NCBI GenBank assembly: GCA_902775605.1
Contig: CACYNE010000003.1
Span: 40,038-104,037 of the forward strand
DNA: 64,000 bases
Direction of reading: 5' to 3'
From: an uncultured Prevotellaceae bacterium
GTDB lineage: Bacteria; Bacteroidota; Bacteroidia; Bacteroidales; Bacteroidaceae
Each line of letters opens with the position of its first letter. The stretch's first letter is position 1. The position numbers and the translations under genes were made by a program. This document shows, piece by piece, positions 43,180 to 50,256 of this stretch. The notes under the pieces are model-generated. The model worked only from the letters and a program-made list of their open reading frames with translations, made no database searches and was not told the origin of the DNA.

Positions 43180-43292
43180 AAATCGGGATGCCGTAAGGCC
43201 CGATTTTTAGCACGATAAGCGCCCTTATTCGCAGACAGCTCGAATCGTGACAATGACATCGTGACAAAGTGACAATAAGCATCTGCGAATAT
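43178..43292. repeat. Structured region upstream of the HU promoter, with TGAC array
   Basis: Three nested signals: an inverted repeat AAAATCGGG...CCCGATTTT (43178-43206), an outer TATTCGCAGA...TCTGCGAATA pair (about 43226-43290), and between its arms TGAC repeated four times with spacers of 2, 4 and 4 bp (43248-43273). The last is the same motif as in the 40-bp inverted repeat at 43375 and 49350, with the two 4-bp spacers swapped. Confidence 0.7.
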
Positions 43293-43374
43293 GCCGATTT
43301 TTAGGTTACAATAATATATTATAATAATATGTATTGTAAATATTCTACTCCACATTTTTCCTGTATGTTGGAAT

Positions 43375-43414
43375 CTCCTTAATGTCACGATGTCACTTTG
43401 TCATTGTCACTTTT
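43375..43414 (-). repeat. 40-bp inverted repeat, left copy
   Basis: Exactly complementary to 49350-49389. Contains four TGAC motifs (read on the minus strand) spaced 6, 8 and 8 bp. The rest of 43000-43499 has the HU leader, the promoter, the array above and AT-rich sequence; no gene is convincing. Confidence 0.92.
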
Positions 43415-43453
43415 TGATGTATGCTTTCAAATTCTGCGAAAAGAATATTTTTC

Positions 43454-43478
43454 TTCCAAAATGTTTGGAAATTTGGAA
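43454..43478. promoter_or_regulatory. Probable operator of the solo XRE regulator
   Basis: Palindrome TTCCAAA-ATG-TTTGGAA (43454-43470) followed by a third TTTGGAA half-site (43472-43478), overlapping the -33 TTG of the promoter. Fits autorepression by the XRE protein; inference. Confidence 0.55.
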
Positions 43479-43495
43479 TAAATATATTACTTTTG
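43465..43495 (+). promoter_or_regulatory. Promoter of the solo XRE regulator
   Basis: TTG (43465-43467), 20 bp, TACTTTTG (43488-43495), very close to the ATG at 43500 (near-leaderless mRNA). Confidence 0.65.
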
Positions 43496-43499
43496 CAGC

Positions 43500-43802
43500 A
43501 TGAACGAAAAGAAATTGGCCCAGCTGAAGACCGGGTCGCAGCATTTTGATGAGAAGTATGGTTCTGCCGGCTCCCCCAGCCGTATAGAGTTCGAGGCCAA
43601 AGCCAAGGCCTGGTATTACGCCGAGTTGTTGCGCGACGAGCGCAAGCGTCAGAAACTTACCCAGCAGCAGTTGGGCGAGCGTATCGGTAAAAAGCGTGAA
43701 TACATCTCGTCGCTTGAGCAAGGACAGACGGACATGCAGCTCAGCACGTTTATGCTTATTGCCAATGCGCTTGGATTGCGATTCTCTTTGGTCGTAGGAT
43801 AG
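43500..43802 (+). CDS. XRE-family HTH protein (HigA-like)
   Basis: 100 residues. The helix-turn-helix is at ~45-97 ('KRQKLTQQQLGERIGKKREY', 'ISSLEQGQTDMQLSTFMLIA'); the N-terminal part 'GSAGSPSRIEFEAKAKAWYY' is typical of HigA/HipB-like antitoxins whose toxin is normally adjacent. No HigB/RelE-like frame exists next to it, so it is a solo regulator or a lone antitoxin. A palindromic operator lies in its promoter. Confidence 0.88.
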   Translation: MNEKKLAQLKTGSQHFDEKYGSAGSPSRIEFEAKAKAWYYAELLRDERKRQKLTQQQLGERIGKKREYISSLEQGQTDMQLSTFMLIANALGLRFSLVVG

Positions 43803-44025
43803 TATCGATAAAACGATAGTTCCGTCATAATGGCCAGTACCTTGTTTCGAGGTGCTGGTTTTTGTATTTATATGGCTTGAGTCCAGACACTTTATTAAAA
43901 GATGTGTATTTTTGCGCAAAGTGTTTTGAATTAAAAATTATATTTGGGATTTTGTTTTACCAGACAGTTCCTGTTAATAATAATTAATAATACATCCAAA
44001 ACGCAACTTTTAGAATAAATCTGAT

Positions 44026-44033
44026 TACTTTTG
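44026..44033 (+). promoter_or_regulatory. -7 box of the XRE-ImmA/IrrE operon
   Basis: TACTTTTG, 44 bp before the ATG at 44078. The gap 43803-44077 shows nothing else. Confidence 0.55.
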
Positions 44034-44077
44034 TTGCCTAAAAGAAATTTCTTTATTTTATCCAGTTCTCAGCTATT

Positions 44078-45133
44078 ATGAATTACAAGGAAACATTCGG
44101 GCGAAGGCTAAAGAGCGCCCGGTTAATGAAAAGGTTAACGATGGATGAACTATCAAAGCGTACAAATGGCGAGGTGAGCAAACCAAACATCTCGAAGTAC
44201 GAGGCTGGCAAGATGATGCCGTCCTCTAAGGTTCATATTGCGCTGGCAAAAGCTCTCGGAATGGACTTCGACTACTTCTTCCGCCCAGTGACGGTGCAGA
44301 TAACCCGCCCCGCAGACTATCGCAAAAAGGCGAAGCTAACTAAGGGCGATGAGTATGCCATCAACGAGGAGGTGAAGGACAAGGCCGAGCGTTATCTGGA
44401 GATTGAGGATACGCTGGGTATCAGCATGACGTTCGACTACGACCTAAGTGACATCGTGGTATCGACCCGTCAGGATGTAAAGCGCGTGGTGGCCCGCATT
44501 CGTAAAGATTGGAATTTGGGACTAGGACCGATTAGCAACATTATTGACCTGCTGGAGTCTCACGGTCTGCGTGTGATAGAGATTGAGGCTCCCGATGCAT
44601 TCGACGGCATGTGCATATTTGTTGGGGAAAAGAAACCTGTTCTGGTGCTCAACAAGCATTACACCGTGGAGCGCAAACGATTCAATACGCTGCACGAATT
44701 TGGTCACTCTGTTATGCGGATGGATGATAGTCTCTCGCAAAAGGAAAAGGAGTCACTATGCCATTATTTTGCTGGCGAGATGCTCCTTTCATCGGAAGTG
44801 CTTCATCAGGTGTTTGGCACACGTATTAATAAGGTGTTCTTGAATGAAATAGGTCATCTGCAGACTCAGTTTGGCATCAGCATTGATGCCATCTTCCACC
44901 GTCTGAAGGATGAGGGCATTATGAGTGATGTGTTCTATCGCGAGTTCTGCATCAAAAAGAACACGAGTCCGAAGTTGAAGGCTTGGGCGAATACCTCGAC
45001 TTATCTGGGCGAAGAAACCTCATACAGGTTCTCGCGTATGGTGTATCGTGCCTTAGCTGAAAACCTCATCAGTGAAGAAAAGGCAAATGAAATTCTTGGA
45101 ACTAACGAAATATCTTATATCGACAATAAATAG
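44078..45133 (+). CDS. XRE regulator fused to ImmA/IrrE metallopeptidase
   Basis: 351 residues. N-terminal HTH (residues ~5-65; 'SARLMKRLTMDELSKRTNGE', 'PNISKYEAGKMMPSS'), middle linker, then an ImmA/IrrE (COG2856) peptidase with H-E-F-G-H at residues 206-210 and 'KESLCHYFAGEMLLSSEVL' supplying the third ligand region. This fusion acts as a repressor/antitoxin in phage-like and toxin-antitoxin modules; ImmA-type peptidases cleave repressors. The next gene starts 2 bp after its stop, the usual toxin position. Confidence 0.93.
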   Translation: MNYKETFGRRLKSARLMKRLTMDELSKRTNGEVSKPNISKYEAGKMMPSSKVHIALAKALGMDFDYFFRPVTVQITRPADYRKKAKLTKGDEYAINEEVKDKAERYLEIEDTLGISMTFDYDLSDIVVSTRQDVKRVVARIRKDWNLGLGPISNIIDLLESHGLRVIEIEAPDAFDGMCIFVGEKKPVLVLNKHYTVERKRFNTLHEFGHSVMRMDDSLSQKEKESLCHYFAGEMLLSSEVLHQVFGTRINKVFLNEIGHLQTQFGISIDAIFHRLKDEGIMSDVFYREFCIKKNTSPKLKAWANTSTYLGEETSYRFSRMVYRALAENLISEEKANEILGTNEISYIDNK

Positions 45134-45135
45134 AT

Positions 45136-46050
45136 ATGATTAAAACTATTGTAGTTGCCGAACGGGCAACAATCGACCATTTTAGTATTGACAGGATAAT
45201 GAATGCCATCGTCAAGTCATTCACGACCGTAAACGAACCTACAGTTATTGGGGATGCCACAAGAATTCTTGGCAAACTAATGATGACCCAATACACATTC
45301 GAGGATTTGGGAGGTAAAATGAAAGCACAAGTACACGACGGACAAAGACACGGCATGTTTGAAGTGATGGATTTGGAAGGTGACACTTGGAGCGAGTTCC
45401 TGGATTTCCGCCAACCCTACAGCAGCAGTATATCGTGGGAGCAGAGTGCTGCGCTGTATTGGTCACAGAAGATTCCTGATTGCTGGTTGGTGAGCGAGTC
45501 GGAACAAGTACTGGATTTTGCTCAAGACTTGGGCGTACCGATTATGACTATTGACGAGATGCAAGAGGCCTTTTTTGCAGACGAGGTATTCGAGACTGCT
45601 CAGGACTGTCCACCGCCATCTGTTGTTGTGGGGCCATTCGACCCTCGTGTAGATGCTGACAAGGTAGAGGCTGCCTTTAGTGATAGGTTGGATGGCGATT
45701 TGGCTGTACTTAAACAGAAGTCGTATTGGGTGGTTGTCTGCGTGCTCTTCGAGTGGTTCGGCTGGATTAAACAGCGTAAGCGTGCTGACTTCTGCCAGTG
45801 GGTGAATGCACATTTTCACTTCGAGAACCCTATTGTTGCCGAGATTGACTTAAAGTCTGCCACTAATAAAATAAATGTAAAGGAGCGCAACCTTGAACTT
45901 TGGCCTAACAACCAATACCGAGACCTTGCCTTCCTTCTGAAAGACATGTTCTTTGGCGAACGTCAGGGGCTGTCAAATGGCTTTTATGTTTATGCCAACG
46001 AGCCTCAATTTTTAAAGCAAGGAAAGACGTGGACACGTAAAGACTGGTAG
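45136..46050 (+). CDS. Unknown partner of the ImmA/IrrE protein (possible toxin), C-terminal 'WVN' domain
   Basis: 304 residues. Residues ~100-145 ('SAALYWSQKIPDCWLVSESE', 'DLGVPIMTIDEM') recall PIN-like folds, which often pair with XRE-ImmA/IrrE, but the acidic active site is not clear. Residues ~176-265 share motif order W-V-V, W-I-K, F-x-x-W-V-N, L-A-F/I-L-L-K/R with the 2102-3019 protein. It ends before a strong terminator. A toxin role is inferred from position only. Confidence 0.75.
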   Translation: MIKTIVVAERATIDHFSIDRIMNAIVKSFTTVNEPTVIGDATRILGKLMMTQYTFEDLGGKMKAQVHDGQRHGMFEVMDLEGDTWSEFLDFRQPYSSSISWEQSAALYWSQKIPDCWLVSESEQVLDFAQDLGVPIMTIDEMQEAFFADEVFETAQDCPPPSVVVGPFDPRVDADKVEAAFSDRLDGDLAVLKQKSYWVVVCVLFEWFGWIKQRKRADFCQWVNAHFHFENPIVAEIDLKSATNKINVKERNLELWPNNQYRDLAFLLKDMFFGERQGLSNGFYVYANEPQFLKQGKTWTRKDW

Positions 46051-46090
46051 GCTCGTTATACCTTCCGATATACTTTCCAAACAATGGAAT

Positions 46091-46130
46091 ATACCCGATA
46101 TACCTTAGTGTGTATCGGGTATTTTTTTTC
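46091..46130 (+). terminator. Terminator of the XRE-ImmA pair
   Basis: ATACCCGATA pairs perfectly with TATCGGGTAT, followed by T8. Confidence 0.9.
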
Positions 46131-46153
46131 TCTCTATGCTAAGAAGAACACGC

Positions 46154-46161
46154 TACTTTTG
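46154..46161 (+). promoter_or_regulatory. -7 box of the DUF3987 cassette
   Basis: TACTTTTG followed by C, 41 bp before the ATG at 46203. Confidence 0.6.
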
Positions 46162-46202
46162 CATTGTCAATCGACCACTAAAGGCGTTGACAAAGCAAGA
46201 TT

Positions 46203-46478
46203 ATGGTGACAAAGATTTTAAAAGTAGTGGCCCAGACAGAACCTGTCTACGTGCCGAGTAAGAAACAATCGGACGGCCAACTGGCCAAGTCGATGATCAG
46301 GCTCAAAGAGCTTGGTGGTGATTATGAGGATGAGTACATCTGCGCGATGTTCGGCAACCTCGCTCTCTGTAAGTTTGCTGTAGGAAAAACCGTTATTGCT
46401 TCGCTGCGCTTTCAGACGCACGAACTGAACGGGTCGGTATTTCAAGACGTAGTGGCAAACGATATTCAAAACATCTAA
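46203..46478 (+). CDS. Small possible OB-fold protein (DUF3127-like)
   Basis: 91 residues. The strand pattern ('TKILKVVAQTEP', 'DEYICAMFGNLALCKFAVGK', 'VIASLRFQTHELNGSVFQD') resembles DUF3127-type single-strand-binding OB folds, where a conserved E/N-G near the end is also seen (H-E-L-N-G). The match is weak. First gene of the cassette with the BT4734/DUF3987 protein, 94 bp before the next gene. Confidence 0.65.
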   Translation: MVTKILKVVAQTEPVYVPSKKQSDGQLAKSMIRLKELGGDYEDEYICAMFGNLALCKFAVGKTVIASLRFQTHELNGSVFQDVVANDIQNI

Positions 46479-46572
46479 TTATTAACATGGGTTGAAGTCG
46501 AGAGAATCAATTGAGCATCAGCAATGATGTAGGCGCCTTTCTCGAAAACTTCTCTCGCAATTCAATCCAAAA

Positions 46573-47025
46573 ATGGCAAGAAAAAATTGTAAAGTCCAGC
46601 AGATTCTGGCTGGCGAAGTGAGTATGGACACTCAGACAAAGTTCCACGTAAACGGTGATGTGAACATTTATCCTTGCGGATGGGTGGACGAACAGGTGAC
46701 TAACGGCGGCAAGCGTCAACCAAAGGGTCGAATGACCATCGAGGAGGACGGCACAAGTTTCTTCAAGGCTTACCGCATGAACACGGGTCCGAAGCGCGAA
46801 CTGCTGTATGAGACGCGCCACGCCTGTGTGGAGATGACTCGTCCGCTGTATCGCACCGACCGTCCGTCGCACCGACGCAGACTCGACATGGAGTACGTGT
46901 ACGTGACGTTCAAGTTTCCGAAGAACCTGGGACTGGCGCTGATGAAGTCGCTCTTTGCGGAGGAGGCAGACGAGGTGATGTCGTATCTTAAAACAAGGAA
47001 GGAGGAAACAATATGGGAAGACTAA
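46573..47025 (+). CDS. Unknown protein of the DUF3987 cassette
   Basis: 150 residues, basic, no signal peptide, not recognised. Regions 'FHVNGDVNIYPCGWVDEQ' and 'DMEYVYVTFKFPKNLGLALM' are beta-rich, the C-terminus is helical. It overlaps the DUF3987 gene by 13 bp, so the two are translated together. Confidence 0.7.
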   Translation: MARKNCKVQQILAGEVSMDTQTKFHVNGDVNIYPCGWVDEQVTNGGKRQPKGRMTIEEDGTSFFKAYRMNTGPKRELLYETRHACVEMTRPLYRTDRPSHRRRLDMEYVYVTFKFPKNLGLALMKSLFAEEADEVMSYLKTRKEETIWED

Positions 47026-49379
47026 TAGCACTCAACCCGCGTCAGAACAAGGAGCAAACAAGGGCATTAGTACAGGAATGCCAGCTCCACGACTACGACA
47101 CTTTGACTCGTGAGCCGCGTCTCAGCAATCTGGCCAAGCGCATCAGCGATGCGACCGACGATGATGAGCAACGAAGACTGAAAGGCTATCTGCCGTTCCG
47201 CTGTCCGCACTACAGCCGCTTCCGTGATAACTATCGCGACCGCGAGCATATAGATGCTGAGTCGTTTACTTGGCAGACGTGCGTGGATATTGACGACCCC
47301 GAATTGGTGGAACATGCCAACGTGATGTCGGAAAAGCTGGATGTGCAGATAGGCGGCGAGTGGCAGGGCATGATGTTGCACAAGGACTACTCGGCTCGCA
47401 AGAAGCTTCACATTGATATCCGTCTGCCGTTGGGCATGACGGTACCCGAGGCGCAGCGTGCCTACTGCAAGGCGCTGAGTACGGACGGCGTGACCATCGT
47501 AGCCGATACGTCGTGCTTCACACCTGAGAGGTTTATCTATATCACGCCTGCGGAGTACGAGATTTATCGTGCCGACGGATGGTATGAGCAGCTTTCTGAG
47601 GAAGAAATCATGGCTCGTAGGAAGGCCTATACGGATAGAGGTCTGAGCATCGATGGAAGAACTGAGGATGGGGCGTATTATGATAGTGAAGAGTGTAGAG
47701 TGAAGAGTGTAGAGTTTGCTACCGCACAAGACAATTCTCAACTCTCAATTCTCAACTCTCAATTTAAATTTCCACAGGAATTTAAGGACATTCCTTATAC
47801 CTCTATTATCGCTGAGTATTGGCGTAGAACGGGTGGTGAACCTTCCGAGGGTGAGCGCAACAAGCGACTGCATCAGTTGGCAGCTAATCTCAGGGCTATC
47901 TGCGATAACTCGGAGGAGTGGCTGCTGGAGGTGATGCCTCGCTACGGACTGTCAGCGCAGGAGATGAAGGGTATCATCCACTCGGCTTGCAAGGAGCCTA
48001 CCAAGGGGTCGCGATTGATAGACCAGATCATCGAAAGCGAAAGGTCGAGAATGAAGAGCGAAGAGATGGATGCCGAGGCCGTACAGGAAGAGACTGGCGT
48101 GAGGGTAAATATGAAAGCCCTGCCTGTAGGTCTGAAGGAATCGCTCACGGGTGTACCCGTCTCGATGCACATGCCGGTGCTCTGTTCGGTGTTGCCTTTG
48201 GCGGCGGCCTATGCCGACCAAGTGGAGGTGCGCTATTGTGACGGCGAGATGCAGAAGTTGGGCATGATGTCGATTATCTACGGCGAACAGGCCTCGGGAA
48301 AGTCGGTGTGTAAACATGCCGTGAACATCTGGAAGCGTCAGTTCGACGAGGAGGATGCCTTGGCTCGCAAGCGTGAGGATGAATGGAAGGAGCGCAAGAA
48401 GAGTCGCAAGGCCAACGAGAAGGCTCCCGAAGACCCGAAGGTGTTGATTCGCGTGGTGCCCGTGACGGTGAGCTGTTCTACGCTATTGAAGCGCTTGAAG
48501 AATGCCAACGGGCACACCTTGTACAGCTTTGGCGAGGAGCTGGACACGCTGCGCAAGACCAACGGTGCCGGCTCGTGGTCGTCGAAGTACGACATCTACC
48601 GACTGGCTTTCGACCCGATTGACTCGGAGTGGGGTCAGGATTACAACAGCGACCAAGCCGAGAGTGGTGTCGTGAAAGTGGCGTATAACTGGTCGATGCT
48701 GGGAACAAGTGGGGCCGTCAGGAAGTGCTTCAAGTCGGACAACGTAGAGAACGGTCTTTCGAGCCGTATCCTGCTGGCTGAGATGCCCGACACCTCGTTT
48801 GCCAAGATGCCTCGCTACGGGCGTCGCTCCGTGGAGGACGAGGCGAGGATTCAGGAGGCGGTGACACGATTGCGCTCGTTTAGCGGCTATGTGGATACCC
48901 CTCGACTGCGCAAGGCTATCGACGGGTGGGTGGAAGAGCAGCGCGTGGTGGCGCTGAAGGATATCGACCACGTGAAGGATACCTACCGCCGTCGTGCTGC
49001 GGTCATCGGCTTCCGTTGTGGAGTCATCTTCCACCTGCTTTCGGGCAGGGCGAAAGAAAGCAACGCCTGTGTGGAGTTTGCGGTGATGATGGCCAGTTAC
49101 TGTCTGCAACAGCAAATCAAGGTGTTTGGTGTGGCCCTGCAGAATCAGTATGTGGATGCTGAGACGGAGTGCCAGCGATATGGCAAGAACAACAGTATCT
49201 TCGACCAGTTGCCACCCACGTTTACGGCTGATGATCTGGCAGCCTTGAAGCCTGGCAATGTGCCTCGCAACAGCATTATCAAAATCATCTCGCGCTGGAA
49301 TCGCGACGGCTGGGTGGAGAAGGTAGACTCGAAGTTGTGGTCGAAGAAGAAAAGTGACAATGACAAAGTGACATCGTGA
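47013..49379 (+). CDS. BT4734-like N-terminal / DUF3987 P-loop protein
   Basis: 788 residues. Residues ~75-190 are a BT4734/VirE_N-like, primase-type domain ('CVDIDDPEL', 'KKLHIDIRLP', 'SCFTPERFIYITP'); a helical 'PrimC-like' stretch follows, then DUF3987 with a P-loop 'YGEQASGKSVCKH' (~residue 424) and a winged-helix end. In Bacteroidales this family goes with HU-like, smalltalk and amidase genes. Role unproven; replication initiation of a mobile element or a defence ATPase are both possible. Residues ~225-255 are an in-frame purine/pyrimidine palindrome (E-E-C-R-V-K-S, then S-I-L-N-S-Q). The last codons lie in the 40-bp inverted repeat. Confidence 0.85.
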   Translation: MGRLIALNPRQNKEQTRALVQECQLHDYDTLTREPRLSNLAKRISDATDDDEQRRLKGYLPFRCPHYSRFRDNYRDREHIDAESFTWQTCVDIDDPELVEHANVMSEKLDVQIGGEWQGMMLHKDYSARKKLHIDIRLPLGMTVPEAQRAYCKALSTDGVTIVADTSCFTPERFIYITPAEYEIYRADGWYEQLSEEEIMARRKAYTDRGLSIDGRTEDGAYYDSEECRVKSVEFATAQDNSQLSILNSQFKFPQEFKDIPYTSIIAEYWRRTGGEPSEGERNKRLHQLAANLRAICDNSEEWLLEVMPRYGLSAQEMKGIIHSACKEPTKGSRLIDQIIESERSRMKSEEMDAEAVQEETGVRVNMKALPVGLKESLTGVPVSMHMPVLCSVLPLAAAYADQVEVRYCDGEMQKLGMMSIIYGEQASGKSVCKHAVNIWKRQFDEEDALARKREDEWKERKKSRKANEKAPEDPKVLIRVVPVTVSCSTLLKRLKNANGHTLYSFGEELDTLRKTNGAGSWSSKYDIYRLAFDPIDSEWGQDYNSDQAESGVVKVAYNWSMLGTSGAVRKCFKSDNVENGLSSRILLAEMPDTSFAKMPRYGRRSVEDEARIQEAVTRLRSFSGYVDTPRLRKAIDGWVEEQRVVALKDIDHVKDTYRRRAAVIGFRCGVIFHLLSGRAKESNACVEFAVMMASYCLQQQIKVFGVALQNQYVDAETECQRYGKNNSIFDQLPPTFTADDLAALKPGNVPRNSIIKIISRWNRDGWVEKVDSKLWSKKKSDNDKVTS

Positions 49380-49389
49380 CATTAAGGAG
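49350..49389 (+). repeat. 40-bp inverted repeat, right copy
   Basis: Exact complement of 43375-43414. Encodes the end of the DUF3987 protein (S-D-N-D-K-V-T-S) and runs on through the stop to the DUF5675 ribosome-binding site (AAGGAGG). Confidence 0.92.
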
Positions 49390-49397
49390 GTATCGAT

Positions 49398-49844
49398 ATG
49401 GAACTGATATTGACAAGAATAGCAAAGCGCAAGACCTACACCATTGGTAGGCTTGCCATCCGCAAGGAAGTGAACGACGAGTACTTGGCAGGCGCTGCCG
49501 ACGAGTATTTCTGTGACACACTGGAACCCACTTGGCGCGACTACGCCCACGGCGGCCGCAAAATAAAAGGCCGCTCGGCCATCCCTGAAGGCCGCTACGC
49601 GGTAGTCATTTCATGGAGTCCGAAGATGAAGGCGTGGCTACCCATCTTGCTGGGTGTGCCGAATTTCGAGGGCATCCGCATCCATGCTGGCAACACCGCC
49701 GAGGATACCGCAGGATGCATTCTCGTAGGCAAAAACAAGCTTGTAGGACAAGTAGTTGACTCTCGCATCTGGCTGCATCGGTTGAAGCAGAAAATCGTGG
49801 AAGCCAAGGACCGAGGCGAGGCTGTGTGGATTACCATCCGCTAA
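49398..49844 (+). CDS. DUF5675 peptidoglycan-hydrolase-like protein
   Basis: 148 residues. The DUF5675 pattern is clear: 'YFCDTLEPTWRDY', 'IPEGRYAVVISWSPKM', 'IRIHAGNTAEDTAGCILVG' (H, D, T and C of the presumed active site). DUF5675 is related to L,D-transpeptidase/endolysin-like proteins and commonly replaces the N-acetylmuramoyl-alanine amidase of HU/DUF3987 cassettes. Strong AAGGAGG upstream. Last gene of the cassette. Confidence 0.87.
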   Translation: MELILTRIAKRKTYTIGRLAIRKEVNDEYLAGAADEYFCDTLEPTWRDYAHGGRKIKGRSAIPEGRYAVVISWSPKMKAWLPILLGVPNFEGIRIHAGNTAEDTAGCILVGKNKLVGQVVDSRIWLHRLKQKIVEAKDRGEAVWITIR

Positions 49845-49852
49845 ACTAAATT

Positions 49853-49886
49853 AGGGGCGACATCCGCGATGGATGCCGTCCCTTTA
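49853..49886 (+). terminator. Terminator of the DUF3987 cassette
   Basis: GGGGCGACATCC pairs with GGATGCCGTCCC (loop GCGAT), then TTTA. Downstream, 49887-50091 is AT-rich and without a gene. Confidence 0.75.
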
Positions 49887-50091
49887 AAGATTTCAAGATT
49901 GCCTTTCATCACGAGACCTCGATGGCCTTGGTAACAATTCCTTAAACTCCTTTAAATTTCCCCAAATATAATATGGTGGTTTCAAGAAAAATAGCCAGGG
50001 AATTCTAGGCTTGTTTAACGCTTTCTATTGCACATTATCTTAAATAATGTGTAAAAATGTAGTAAAACGTAATATTATCGAAAAGATTTCG

Positions 50092-50099
50092 TAACTTTG
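50092..50099 (+). promoter_or_regulatory. -7 box of the hsdM operon
   Basis: TAACTTTG, 23 bp before the GTG of the small frame and 154 bp before hsdM. Confidence 0.55.
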
Positions 50100-50121
50100 T
50101 AGCATATTACGCTAACTAGGA

Positions 50122-50256
50122 GTGAACATTTACTCTAAGAATATAGATGAAATAATAAAAGCAGCTAGAGAATTAAATCCAGAAATCAAAATATATCAAA
50201 TGACAACAGACCCTGAGGCATTTAAGCTGAAGGAAAAAGAAATAGAAGAAATATGA
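50122..50256 (+). CDS. Possible 44-residue leader protein overlapping hsdM
   Basis: A GTG-initiated frame (M-N-I-Y-S-K-N-I-D-E-I, ...E-K-E-I-E-E-I) runs from just after the promoter and ends in a TGA that overlaps the hsdM ATG (ATGA, 50253-50256), as in translationally coupled genes. Charged and helical. It may also be a 3' remnant of a lost gene. The GTG start is unsupported by a good spacing of the AGGAG before it. Confidence 0.4.
   Translation: MNIYSKNIDEIIKAARELNPEIKIYQMTTDPEAFKLKEKEIEEI

Noticed and set aside
43113-43388. 91-codon minus-strand frame upstream of the HU-like gene
   Set aside because: It covers the HU promoter and the TGAC/inverted repeat arrays; translation has no family pattern.
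43247-43414. Possible CRISPR array from the TGAC repeats
   Set aside because: Units are 4-8 bp with no spacers of constant length, and no cas genes are in the window.
48483-49550. 355-codon open frame antisense to the DUF3987 and DUF5675 genes
   Set aside because: Shadow of two well-supported + strand genes; spans their boundary and shows no family pattern.
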